From assembly GCA_945788625.1 (NCBI GenBank), contig CALZMQ010000035.1:1-56462 (forward strand): a DNA stretch of 56,462 bases, written 5' to 3'. Below the pieces are notes generated by a model. The model was given only the letters and a program-made list of their open reading frames with translations. It searched no databases and was not told where the DNA came from. Positions 19,804 to 28,587 of the stretch are shown in pieces (within the stretch, counting starts at the first letter, position 1; the number at the start of each line of letters is the position of its first letter). The position numbers and the translations under genes were made by a program. This stretch comes from an uncultured Woeseiaceae bacterium (GTDB taxonomy: Bacteria; Pseudomonadota; Gammaproteobacteria; Steroidobacterales; Woeseiaceae).

Positions 19804-20267
19804 TCAACCAGGTCCTTGTGCATCAACGCGTTGGGAACCGCTACACCGCGAACTACCGGCGACCGTTCTTCGACGATAACGAAACCGAACGTCCGGAAGA
19901 ACGGTTGCGCGGTGCGACTGACGTTCGAGGTTAGCATCTTGATACCCAATGCGTTGGCTGTCTCGAGAATGTGATTCATGAGCAGGGTGCCGCAGCCCTG
20001 CCTGGCGCATGACGCGGCAACGTAGAAGTGGTCGATGTAGCCATCAGCTTGCAGGTCCGCGTACGCCACGATCCGACCGTCGTTTTCCACGACAAACGGA
20101 TCGATCTCCTGTATGCGCTGAAGCCATTTTTCGCGGTCGAATGTCTCCGGTGCCCAGGCATCGATTTGCTCCGGCGTGTAGTCACGGCTCGCGACGCCGT
20201 GTATCGCCGAGTGGAACACCGCGTGCAGCGCCATCTCATCGCCGGGCCGAAAACGTCGGATTCTCAT
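19800..20267 (-). CDS. GNAT family N-acetyltransferase
   Basis: An acetyl-CoA-dependent acyltransferase of the RimI-like group. The pyrophosphate-binding loop region reads FYVAASCARQGCGTLLMNHI, and the C-terminal part has the usual RTAQPFFRTFGF segment. The substrate is unknown. ATG 20267 (MRIRRFRPGD) matches family N-termini. A TTG at 20276 lies closer to GGAGG, so the start is not settled. First intact gene of the GNAT-SRPBCC-VOC operon; upstream lies only the tail of a broken oxidoreductase gene. Confidence 0.88.
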   Translation of the reverse strand: MRIRRFRPGDEMALHAVFHSAIHGVASRDYTPEQIDAWAPETFDREKWLQRIQEIDPFVVENDGRIVAYADLQADGYIDHFYVAASCARQGCGTLLMNHILETANALGIKMLTSNVSRTAQPFFRTFGFVIVEERSPVVRGVAVPNALMHKDLVE

Positions 20268-20290
20268 TGCGTTCAACAGCCTCCGGGTAT

Positions 20291-20343
20291 TTATTCTTCG
20301 CCGACCACTACGATCGCCTTGCCGACGTTCTTGCCCTGCATCA
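20291..20343 (-). pseudogene. C-terminal remnant of a zinc-type/quinone oxidoreductase (MDR family)
   Basis: The minus strand reads MQGKNVGKAIVVVGEE followed by a TAA. This is the usual last strand of medium-chain dehydrogenase/reductase proteins (GKNxGKxVVxV). Everything upstream is lost, and the sequence abuts the IS91-type terminus. The original gene probably headed the GNAT operon. Only about 17 residues remain, so the family call is tentative. Confidence 0.45.
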
Positions 20344-20369
20344 ACCGTAAGAACGCCAAGGATAGGAAA

Positions 20370-21215
20370 TTCTATCGCGTCGTTGAGCCGCGAAGAACAG
20401 GAGACAACCGTTGAATTCTGGTGTCGGGCTGGAAGAGTGGGTGCCTTGCGGAGCTGGGGTCTTTTCGGCGTGACGTGTCAGCAGATGCACCGGCTTTGCC
20501 TGGTCAACTCGCCGAATGTCAGCGATGCGGCCATCACCAGGCCGAATGCAATCCACGGACATCGGTTCAGGCGATATCCGGTACCGGGTGATAGGCGAGG
20601 GGAATGGTCTCGCCGTCGGGCCAGGGCGCATCGCGGCCGGCGGGCGAGCGGCTCTCGGGCCGTGGCTCCCGGACTTTGAGGTGTTTTAGGATTGGTTCGA
20701 TAATACCGGCATCGTCGATGCAGATTCACTCGGCCGGTTCATTACCATTCTCGACGAGCCTTCTCGCGCCCCGCGAACGGTTGGAATAGTGGCCGTAGTG
20801 GCGGTACCTAAGTGCTCGTATTTGTCGGGGATGTGGTTCACGAGCATGCGCAGCCACTTCAGAGCCGGCATCAGCTGGTAGTTGCGTTTCAGGGTGGCGT
20901 GCAGCCTGGAGCGGTAGATGACCATGCCGGACCTCTTGTCGTAGCGCATCGTCTCGAGGGCGAAGGGGCAGCGAATCATGTAACGGGCAAGACGTTGCCG
21001 GCCTTTGGCGTCGTCGGCTTTGCTACGGGTCCGGTTGTGCACCGAGAAGCCGGATTGACGCCACTGGAGCATGCGTTCAGCGAGTGCGGTGTCCAGTACG
21101 CCTTCCGAGCACAGGAAATCTAGTAGCTTGTGACGCAGCGCCTCACGAAGTGCCGTTCCCGGCAGCGGCGGCAACACCCGGAACCTGCCGGAGGGCAGGA
21201 ACACGCCGGCTACTG
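20370..21215 (-). mobile_element. decayed IS91-family element with broken Y2 transposase gene
   Basis: Reading on the minus strand, 21207 down to about 20810 encodes the central transposase region: FRRK-like LREALRHKLLDFLC, then LARYMIRCPFALETMRYDKR, SGMVIYRSRLHATLKRNY and HIPDKYEHL. Near 20808 a frameshift moves to a second frame (RYRHYGHYSNRSRGARR), which soon stops. After a deletion the true C-terminus resumes (IDDAGIIEPILKHLKV to PLAYHPVPDIA, stop near 20594). The distal terminus runs to 20370 (TTCTATCGCG on the plus strand). The N-terminal HUH and catalytic Tyr region is missing, so the element is dead. It separates the oxidoreductase remnant from the DUF819 remnant. Confidence 0.82.
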
Positions 21216-21706
21216 GCGTTATGGTGGCCACGATCGCGCTGGTGCCGTTTCTCTGTGACGTCCTCGGCGACGCCGCGTGGAAGATCGCCGGCCCACATAC
21301 CGGCACGTACATCGGGGGAAGTGTGAACTTTCTTGCCCTTTGGACCGGCATCGAGATCAACAACCCGGATCTGCTTGCCGCGGCCAACGCGGTCGACAAC
21401 TAGTTGCCGGCCTTACCGAGCATCCTGATTGTCACGACCCTTGCGTTGATCGTGGCCCAATCAAGCGCCGTGCAGCGCCTCAAGGGCACTCGCGAGATCG
21501 GGGACCTGGCGTTTTACCTCTTATTCGCGGCGGTCGGTGCACTCATCGATTCTTACCAGGCCGTCGTGCTCTCGCCGATCGCCGAGGCGAAAGGATGGCA
21601 GCACCTCTTGCTCCCGGGGATCGTGCTCGGAATGCTCGGCTACGCGGTCGGCAACTATGCCGGATTGGCGGTGGCCTACGCGGCACGGGCTGTCATCGGG
21701 CAGTAG
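21216..21706 (+). pseudogene. decayed DUF819 family integral membrane protein
   Basis: The segment WKIAGPHTGTYIGGSVNF is diagnostic of DUF819 proteins, followed by PDLLAAANAVDN and a TAG stop at 21401. The same frame continues as LPSILIVTTLALIVAQ and EIGDLAFYLLFAAVGALID. It then jumps directly to AKGWQHLLLPGIVLGMLGYA, the normal last helix. The N-terminal half is missing and at least two internal stretches are deleted, one next to the stop and one after ALIDSYQA. The remnant starts where the IS91 debris ends. Confidence 0.75.
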
Positions 21707-21715
21707 AAGAAAAAT

Positions 21716-21751
21716 AAACCTGACACCTTATTCCGGACACCTTATTCCGAA
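21716..21751. repeat. REP-like short repeat debris
   Basis: The unit ACACCTTATTCCG occurs twice in tandem at about 21724-21749, preceded by AATAAACCTGACACC. On the minus strand this gives GGTGTCAGGTTTATTTTT. This resembles repeats that accompany REP-associated transposases in gammaproteobacteria and shares the GGTGTC core with the inverted repeat at 7942-8032. Confidence 0.45.
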
Positions 21752-21828
21752 CAGCAAGTATGGAAACGTATTCTGCCTTGCTCCTTGGTAATGTAAGTCC
21801 GGAACAGAACAATCGCCCGGAAACTACT

Positions 21829-22686
21829 ATGAAGCACACGTATGCCGAACGAATCGATCGCATCGTTCAGTATCTGAACGAACAAGTCGAATCGACCCAC
21901 AGTTTGCTGGATCTTGCAGAAATTGCGGAGCTTTCTCCATTTCATTTTCACCGCGTATACCGCGCCGTTACCGGCGAAACACCGTCCGGAACTCTTAGGC
22001 GCTTGCGTATTGCCCGCGCCCTGATGATGCTTCGGGACAGCACCAAACCGATCACGGACATTGCATTCGACGTCGGCTATGAGTCGTCGCAAGCGTTCTC
22101 GAAGGCATTTCGACAGCTGACCGGATGTAGCGCGACTGAAGCGCGCACGAATCACGACAAACTCAACAACCTGTTGAATGAACTATCCGGAGCGCAAGGG
22201 CCGACGACCGACAGGGAACTCGAGGTCCGACTTGTCTCTGTTGACCCATTCAAAGTGGTTGCAGCTCGACACGCGGGCCCACCCGAGGGGCTATTTACGG
22301 CATTCGGGGATCTGTACAACTGGGCGGAGAATAACGGCTTATTGGAGGACTTCAGGGGGATTTACGGAATACCCATTGACGACCCCAGGGACCGGGTTGA
22401 TGATGCACGCTTCGACTGCTGTTTTGATTTCGGGCCGGCGGCAGATCCTGGTGATGAATACAGCGAGGCGCGCCTGGGCGGCGGGCTCTACGCGGTCACC
22501 CGTCACGTGGGCCCTTATGAGGGAATTGACGAGAAATACGACTACCTGTATGGACCCTGGTTGCTATCGTCACAGTATGAATTGAGTGACATTCCGTCGT
22601 ACAACCATTACCTGAATGACCCGGCGAACGCGCCGCCGGAGCGTTGGGAAACTGACGTATATGTACCCATAAAGGAAATAGATTGA
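21829..22686 (+). CDS. AraC-family regulator with GyrI-like small-molecule-binding domain
   Basis: A transcription factor whose N-terminal third carries two helix-turn-helices (LLDLAEIAELSPFHFHRVYR and ITDIAFDVGYESSQAFSKAF). The C-terminal GyrI-like domain (VRLVSVDPFKVVAARHAGPP and GGGLYAVTRHVGPYEG) is the ligand-sensing fold of SbmC/Rob-type regulators. ATG 21829 fits the family start; an ATG at 21760 adds 23 unconserved residues inside the repeat debris. The small secreted-protein gene follows 11 bp downstream and is probably cotranscribed. Confidence 0.9.
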   Translation: MKHTYAERIDRIVQYLNEQVESTHSLLDLAEIAELSPFHFHRVYRAVTGETPSGTLRRLRIARALMMLRDSTKPITDIAFDVGYESSQAFSKAFRQLTGCSATEARTNHDKLNNLLNELSGAQGPTTDRELEVRLVSVDPFKVVAARHAGPPEGLFTAFGDLYNWAENNGLLEDFRGIYGIPIDDPRDRVDDARFDCCFDFGPAADPGDEYSEARLGGGLYAVTRHVGPYEGIDEKYDYLYGPWLLSSQYELSDIPSYNHYLNDPANAPPERWETDVYVPIKEID

Positions 22687-22697
22687 GGTAAGCAATC

Positions 22698-23186
22698 ATG
22701 ACGAAACTCATGGCGATCTTCGGCGTCCTGGTCACTGGTTTCGCGGCCACGAGCGCCAATGCCCAGCTGCCGCTGTCCTTTTTGCACGGCGACTGGGAGG
22801 GTCAAGGGACAACATCGGGCCTGGCGGCGTCCATTCGACATACATGGCAATCCGCCCTCAATGGTCAATTCACCACGCTGCATCTAAGCAACCGGATGGT
22901 CGGCAATGACGGTCAGGTTTTCGAGTTTGCAGGAGTCGGCTATTACAAGGTCGCCGCGGAAGATACCGTTTCAGGCGTGTGGGTCGATACCCAGGGCCTG
23001 ATTCGTCCATTGCGCGGCAGCCTGGATAACCTCACGCTGACCATCATTTGGGGAACGGAAGAGACGGAGCTTGGTCGCTCGGTGTATCGCGTTTCATCTG
23101 CCGATGAACTGGAAGCCGTGAATTCCGTCAGAAACGAATCCGGCGACTGGCAGGAATTTGGCCGCGCAGTACTCAAGCGTCAGTAG
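22698..23186 (+). CDS. small secreted protein, lipocalin-like beta-barrel, unknown function
   Basis: A 162-residue protein with a signal peptide (MTKLMAIFGVLVTGFAATSA, cleavage near NAQ). The mature part (FLHGDWEGQGT and similar alternating strands) resembles DUF1579/lipocalin-like proteins of the periplasm. GAGG lies ten bases upstream of the ATG. It follows the AraC/GyrI gene by 11 bp, which may mean that the regulator controls or accompanies it. No reaction can be assigned. Confidence 0.7.
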   Translation: MTKLMAIFGVLVTGFAATSANAQLPLSFLHGDWEGQGTTSGLAASIRHTWQSALNGQFTTLHLSNRMVGNDGQVFEFAGVGYYKVAAEDTVSGVWVDTQGLIRPLRGSLDNLTLTIIWGTEETELGRSVYRVSSADELEAVNSVRNESGDWQEFGRAVLKRQ

Positions 23187-23399
23187 AAGGGAAACTGCCA
23201 TACCTGAATATCGGTCGGGCCGACAACGCGGACAGGCCTTGGCAAGCGTTAATGTGCCTTCATACGGAGTTCTTGTAAAATAACAAGTTACTGGAATTAC
23301 CTAAGGTGGATCCGATAGACGTTCCCGCGGTAACGTGTGATCAGTATTTACCTCTGCAGGTCTACGTCCGCGTGAGGCCTTGTATCGGGAGCACTGCCG

Positions 23400-24962
23400 G
23401 TGAATCTATCACGAGACCAACACGGGACAAGCCGGTCAGCCACGTCGGTCCTGGCCTGTATCACCTTCACACTTTCCGTGAGCGCCGTGGCGCAGTCTCT
23501 GGACGGCGAGACCCGAATACGCCTGGATCAAATCGCCGACATGGATGTCTCGTCCATTGGCAACAGGGTGGTTGCCGCCGAACACGCCGGGCAGATTGTC
23601 GTGTGGGATTCGGAAACCGGTATTGTCATGAACCTGATTACGGTGGAAGAAAATTTGTCCGGCGCACCGGCGTGTATTCGGTTCATCGATACCAGTAGTG
23701 CCCTTCTGTTATTGGACAACGTGGGTACCGTGACCATCTGGAACCTGGAAAACGGATCCGTGGCGCACCGGTACCACCTTTGGGACGAGAGTTTCATCAC
23801 GCAATGCGACGCAAGCCCCAGTGACGACGGAGTCAATCTCCTCGTCTATACGTCGGCTGGTCACAGCATCTACCACCTGGATAATACCGTTAAACGCGTG
23901 GCTCAGTTCGAGGGCCAACCATACGGGGATACGTCCCTCTTCGCACCCGCTGGCAAGCAGCTCCTGATTGCCTCGAATAACGTTCCCGACGTCCTCTACG
24001 AAGTAGCAAGCAAGAAAAAAGTCAGAAATTTCGATTTCCCGTTCCAGGCCCACGCCGTAGCCTTTTCACCGGATGCCAGCCTTATCGCTACGGGAACGTA
24101 TACCGGCACGATTGACGTATGGGATGCGCAAAGCGGAAAGCGCGTTGATGCGCTGGTTCGGAAGGTCACTCACACCCAATCCCCGAGTGACCCCGGCATG
24201 CGGGTGCATGATCTTGCTTTTTCCGGCGATGGCAAACGCCTTGCCGCCGCGCGCGGCACTATCGTCACAAAGTGGGATATTGACACGAGGCGTGAGCTTG
24301 ATAGCTGGCACATAGGCGCAGGAAGTACAAAGGTAGCCTTTGCGGGTGGCGGGTCGCAGCTCATAGCGGGCACGACAAATGGCCTTGCCCTCTTAGACGC
24401 CGGCAAGCAAAAAAGGCAATTGGAGCTGCTTCAAACCGCTATGACTCGTACGACAGATCGCCTCGCGAGCTGGTCGGACCGGGTTGGTCCCTTGTTTGCT
24501 GCTATCAACGACCAAGACATGGAGAAAGTGGCAACGCTACTTGCCGACGGCGCCGATCCCAATCTCGTGGATACCATAGGCGCAACGCCGTTGTGGTTAG
24601 CGGCCGTCAAGCGCAACCCTCAAGTCGTGCAGCTGTTGCTGGACGCCGGGGCAAGGGTGAATGGCAAAAGCATCGGGAACCAGACGGCGTTATGGATGGC
24701 GGCGCAACAGCGGGACATGGAGGTTGCCAGAATCCTGATCGGCGCTGGTGCCGAGATCAACGCTCAGATCGCGTTCGGTGGTGGTTCAGCCTTGCAGTGG
24801 GCTGCCCATGTCGGACACAAAGAGTTCGTAACGCTCCTCCTTGAACTTGGAGCGGACCCGAACCTGCGGCGCGAGAATGGCGACACTGCGTTGATGTTAG
24901 CCCGGCGGAACGGGCACCAGGAAATCGTCGAAATGCTTAAGATAGCCGGCGCTGAGGAATAG
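23400..24962 (+). CDS. exported WD40-ankyrin repeat protein
   Basis: The GTG start at 23400 has GGGAG eight bases upstream and leads into a signal peptide (LACITFTLSVSAVAQS). Residues about 35-340 form WD40-like blades (GQIVVWDSETG, GTVTIWNLENG, GTIDVWDAQSGKRV and AFSPDASLIATGTYTG). Residues about 365-515 are four ankyrin repeats (LLADGADPNLVDTIGATPLW, ARILIGAGAEINAQIAFGG and LLELGADPNLRRENGDTAL). The combination suggests a periplasmic protein-protein interaction scaffold. No enzyme domain is seen. The 213 bp before it hold no gene. Confidence 0.85.
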   Translation: MNLSRDQHGTSRSATSVLACITFTLSVSAVAQSLDGETRIRLDQIADMDVSSIGNRVVAAEHAGQIVVWDSETGIVMNLITVEENLSGAPACIRFIDTSSALLLLDNVGTVTIWNLENGSVAHRYHLWDESFITQCDASPSDDGVNLLVYTSAGHSIYHLDNTVKRVAQFEGQPYGDTSLFAPAGKQLLIASNNVPDVLYEVASKKKVRNFDFPFQAHAVAFSPDASLIATGTYTGTIDVWDAQSGKRVDALVRKVTHTQSPSDPGMRVHDLAFSGDGKRLAAARGTIVTKWDIDTRRELDSWHIGAGSTKVAFAGGGSQLIAGTTNGLALLDAGKQKRQLELLQTAMTRTTDRLASWSDRVGPLFAAINDQDMEKVATLLADGADPNLVDTIGATPLWLAAVKRNPQVVQLLLDAGARVNGKSIGNQTALWMAAQQRDMEVARILIGAGAEINAQIAFGGGSALQWAAHVGHKEFVTLLLELGADPNLRRENGDTALMLARRNGHQEIVEMLKIAGAEE

Positions 24963-25056
24963 CTCGCGACCGAATTTCATTACGCCCGCATAGTACTACA
25001 TAAAGATCGTGACTCCAGCGCGCGAGTTGCAGGCAACCTGTCGCCGACAACGAAAA

Positions 25057-27579
25057 TCAATTACGGAACGTGAAGTTTACGCCGAATGTCCGGGGTGCAT
25101 TCAGAAACACGCCGCGTGCTGCGGTTCCAATTGGGCCAATTCCTCGCAGCGGAACGTTGAAAGAAGAGTTGTGTGTTCGTTTGTCAAAGACATTGTGACC
25201 CCATAAACCGACACTCCACTTGTTATCCGGAGATGAAATGCCGATGCCGAGATTGAGCAAAGAGTAGCCGCCCTGAATATCGTCAATCAACGGCACCAGG
25301 GTGGTCGTGTCCACGGCCTGAATACCGGTTCGATGCTCTGAGCTGAATTGCAGCGAGCCGTGCACGGTGTAGTCGAGCCGATCGGACAGCTGGCCTTCGT
25401 GCACGGCGCTGAATGTGCCGGACCACTCCGGCGCATTCGCAAGCACGTTCCCGCAAAGGGCGGAAACTTGCGGAGGTGGGGTGGAATTCGCGCCGGCACA
25501 ATTACCAGGGAACTTGGCATCGTTGTATGTTGCGGCTATACCCAGTTCCAATCGATCTGACGTTTTAGCCGTCAGCTCGATTTCAACACCGGTACTTTTT
25601 GCGCGGGGGACATTAAACGTGACGAACTGAAGACCAGTAAATTCGAGTACCTGGAAATCATCCATGTCCATTTGAAACAGCGCTACATTCGCGCGCAGGC
25701 GACGATCCATCCAGTCGCTCTTCAGGCCAAGCTCCCATGAGTCCATCGTTTCAGACCGGAAACGAGGGTCTGCCCCCAAAATCGCAGCGGTGGCATCCAG
25801 GTTGAAACCGCCGGACTTGAAACCATGCGTGAAGCTTCCGTAGACACCGATATCGTCCGTGACGTGGTACATCACCTTACCGGTGTACATGAGCTCGCTG
25901 TCTTCGAATTCGCCCGCAAAGGTCGCGGGTAACGGAGCGCCGGGTATGTCCGCCGGAACTGCAAAAGGAAAGCAGGTGAAAGCAGCACCGACGAAGCCGA
26001 TGTCCGACGCCGGAAGCAAGGCCGCTGCGTTGCCGAGCGTTGTAAAACAGGCAGGATTGCTGGCGCTATCCTGCATATAGGATCCGTCCTTTTTTTCGTC
26101 GATGTAACGAAGTCCCAGGACAAGATCGAGCCGCTCTGTAACGGCAAGCGTGTTGTGCGTGAATATCGACCGCGGGCTACTGTCCTGGCGATATCGGTTG
26201 CCGGCAAACGCGCCCGCCGGATCAAGCCCGCCGGCGAATGCCACCGCAGGATTCGGCGAGGCCAGTACGTCGCCAAAGGTGCCGCCGGTCGCGAGCGGAA
26301 TCGCCTCGAGAGGCGTACCCGCGGTCGCCGGAATGATTAATCCATACCAGGCAACGGCGTTGACGTAAGCGGCGAAGTCTGTCCCAAGTTCGAGCGAGAT
26401 GCCTTGTTCGATGTGCTCGTCCGCAATATTCAATCCGAACAGCCAATCGAGGCGTCCACTGGTGCCGCTCAATCGCAACTCGTGGTTCTGTAATGAAATC
26501 TCATCGAAAAGGCCCGTCGTGCTGTTTGAACCCGGCGCAAGGAAAACTTCCAGGTTGACGAAATCCGAGTTTTGTACTGTGTCTGATCTGTAATCGCGGT
26601 AGGAACCCAAATACGTAAGCGACGCAGTCTCGCCGATGCTCCATGTAAGCTCTGCCGATATCCCACGCTGGTCAAACGCGCTCTTGAAACCTTCGCTGTT
26701 CGAGATTCGGCCTTCGCGAGCAGCGGCACCGGTCACGGGTGCGCCGCCATCCGCCGGCAGCCCGGCTGCAGCGAACGCGCCCAGCGCAACGAGTGGCGAA
26801 TCCGCCGTGATGGGGGCGTCACAACATCCCTCGTCCGCATCGGCATAGTCGGCGATCACTCGCAGCTCGACGTCGTCACTGATGTGCCAGAGAACCTGGC
26901 CTCGCAGTGAATAGCGATCGCGAGTCCTGCTTTCCGCGCCCGTCGTGCTTTTCACGTAACCATCCCGCTGTCGAACAGCGCCGCTCAATCGGATCGCGGC
27001 GCGATCCTCGACAAGCGGAATATTGGCGCCACCCCGAATATTCCAGGCGCTGAAATTTCCTATGCCCAGATCGACCCAGGACTCACGCGTCTCGAGTTGC
27101 GGCCTTTTGGTCAGAATGTTGAGTGCACCCGCGCTCGTATTCCGCCCGAACAGCGTCCCCTGGGGACCGTGCATTATCTCAACCTGCCGAACGTCGAAAA
27201 GATCCCCCAGTGCGACTCCGGGTCGACTCAGATAAACGCCATCGAGAAACATGCCCACCGAGCTCTCCATGCCGATGTTGTTCCCTGCTGTTCCGATGCC
27301 CCGCAAACGTATTGTGGACGCGCTGGTCTCCGACTGGTTTGCGGACACGGTAAGGCTGGGCGTCACTCGTTGAAGATCGCGAAGATTGTCGACGCCTTCG
27401 CGTGCAATCACGTTCGCTCCGATCACGGAGACGGCAATTGGCACGTTTTGCAGAGGTGCCGCGCGCTTCGTGGCGAATACGGTTATCTCCTCGATCTCGT
27501 CTTGTGCCGCGGACGTTTTATGCGACATTAGTACGATTAGCAACGCACAACAAATCTTCAGGAAATCTAGTATTTTCAT
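25057..27579 (-). CDS. TonB-dependent outer-membrane receptor
   Basis: An 840-residue receptor without an STN domain. The signal peptide is MKILDFLKICCALLIVLMSH, ending near TSAAQ. The TonB box region is EIEEITVFATKRAAPLQNVP. The plug ends with VRQVEIMHGPQGTLFGRNTS and AGALNILTKRP, which is the Pfam TonB-receptor style common in Sphingomonas and marine gammaproteobacteria. The barrel ends GVNFTFRN with terminal aromatic strand. The ligand is unknown. It diverges from the glycosyltransferase operon, sharing a short upstream region. Confidence 0.92.
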   Translation of the reverse strand: MKILDFLKICCALLIVLMSHKTSAAQDEIEEITVFATKRAAPLQNVPIAVSVIGANVIAREGVDNLRDLQRVTPSLTVSANQSETSASTIRLRGIGTAGNNIGMESSVGMFLDGVYLSRPGVALGDLFDVRQVEIMHGPQGTLFGRNTSAGALNILTKRPQLETRESWVDLGIGNFSAWNIRGGANIPLVEDRAAIRLSGAVRQRDGYVKSTTGAESRTRDRYSLRGQVLWHISDDVELRVIADYADADEGCCDAPITADSPLVALGAFAAAGLPADGGAPVTGAAAREGRISNSEGFKSAFDQRGISAELTWSIGETASLTYLGSYRDYRSDTVQNSDFVNLEVFLAPGSNSTTGLFDEISLQNHELRLSGTSGRLDWLFGLNIADEHIEQGISLELGTDFAAYVNAVAWYGLIIPATAGTPLEAIPLATGGTFGDVLASPNPAVAFAGGLDPAGAFAGNRYRQDSSPRSIFTHNTLAVTERLDLVLGLRYIDEKKDGSYMQDSASNPACFTTLGNAAALLPASDIGFVGAAFTCFPFAVPADIPGAPLPATFAGEFEDSELMYTGKVMYHVTDDIGVYGSFTHGFKSGGFNLDATAAILGADPRFRSETMDSWELGLKSDWMDRRLRANVALFQMDMDDFQVLEFTGLQFVTFNVPRAKSTGVEIELTAKTSDRLELGIAATYNDAKFPGNCAGANSTPPPQVSALCGNVLANAPEWSGTFSAVHEGQLSDRLDYTVHGSLQFSSEHRTGIQAVDTTTLVPLIDDIQGGYSLLNLGIGISSPDNKWSVGLWGHNVFDKRTHNSSFNVPLRGIGPIGTAARGVFLNAPRTFGVNFTFRN

Positions 27580-27657
27580 AGGGGTACGCAGGGCTGGCCA
27601 AAATGCTCTAGAATGGAGGGTGACTCAAGTATTGGCGATCGTAAAGAGAATATTACT

Positions 27658-27669
27658 GCATTTAAATGC
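27658..27669. promoter_or_regulatory. 12-bp perfect palindrome upstream of the glycosyltransferase operon
   Basis: GCATTTAAATGC is a perfect palindrome 28 bp upstream of the chosen GTG start and about 80 bp from the divergent receptor start. It could be an operator site. This is only position and symmetry; no regulator is known. Confidence 0.25.
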
Positions 27670-27696
27670 CGCGTGCGGTCGCAGAGGGGGGGTTCA

Positions 27697-28587
27697 GTGT
27701 ACGGCAGGAGATTGACCGCTCCGGCCGCGTTAGCACAGTCAGATGTTGCGGATTACACGCAGTCGATCGATGTCTGTGGTTCAGATTTCCGCGACATCCC
27801 TCGCACAATCCACCAGACCTGGAAGACAGCGGAGATACCTGAGTGTTGGCGCGATTTTCACGATTCCTGGCAGAGGCACCATCCGACGTGGGAGATTCGT
27901 GTCTGGACCGATTCGGATAACAGGAAACTCATTGTCGACCACCACCCATGGTTTCTCGCGACCTATGATGGATTCGCAAGGGACATCCAGCGCGTAGACG
28001 CGGCAAAATATTTCATCCTGTACACGCACGGCGGCGTCTACGTTGATCTGGATTGCGAGTGTCTTGCGCCCATTGACGATCTGGTCGAGAAAGGCGGCGC
28101 TGTATTCGGGAGAACGGCAGACCGTGTTATAGAGTGTGCCTTCATGGCATCGAGCCCGGGACATCCAATCTGGCGATTGGCTTTTAATGAACTCGAGCAT
28201 CCCTCCTTCATTGCACGGACACTGCGGGCGTTGCCGCATTGCATAGGGCGATACGGCTTCGATGCCGCGCACGTTCTATTTCATACGGGGCCGCAGATGA
28301 TGCGAAGGGTTGTCTATAATCACTGCCGCAAATCGCAAGACGGCGGTGCAGGCGTCACTACTCTGCCCTCTCAATACTTGTCTGACCGGTCGTGGTGGGA
28401 CAGGCACTCATTACAAGATCAGGCGACCGGTTACGTGTTGCATCACTACTCCAACTCGTGGATCGAAGCCGGTGAGGGGAAATTCCTGCATCGAGTCACG
28501 AGGACTTATCTCATTCGGGTGGTTGCTGGATGTATCGGGCTGATCATGGTGACGGCAGTCGCCGTCTCTTTGTTGATCAGTTTGTGA
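27697..28587 (+). CDS. glycosyltransferase with DXD sugar-binding motif (Gly_transf_sug/OCH1-like), membrane-anchored
   Basis: A GT-A type transferase using a nucleotide sugar. Motifs are IPRTIHQTWKT, RVDAAKYFILYTHGGVYVDL with the DLDCECL DXD-like acidic group, and a C-terminal membrane helix (VVAGCIGLIMVTAVAVSLLI). GTG 27697 is chosen because a run of G lies five bases upstream; the in-frame start at 27613 has no good site. The stop overlaps the next gene start as GTGA, so it is translationally coupled to the FAD enzyme. Acceptor unknown; the family glycosylates lipids, capsule or proteins. Confidence 0.85.
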   Translation: MYGRRLTAPAALAQSDVADYTQSIDVCGSDFRDIPRTIHQTWKTAEIPECWRDFHDSWQRHHPTWEIRVWTDSDNRKLIVDHHPWFLATYDGFARDIQRVDAAKYFILYTHGGVYVDLDCECLAPIDDLVEKGGAVFGRTADRVIECAFMASSPGHPIWRLAFNELEHPSFIARTLRALPHCIGRYGFDAAHVLFHTGPQMMRRVVYNHCRKSQDGGAGVTTLPSQYLSDRSWWDRHSLQDQATGYVLHHYSNSWIEAGEGKFLHRVTRTYLIRVVAGCIGLIMVTAVAVSLLISL

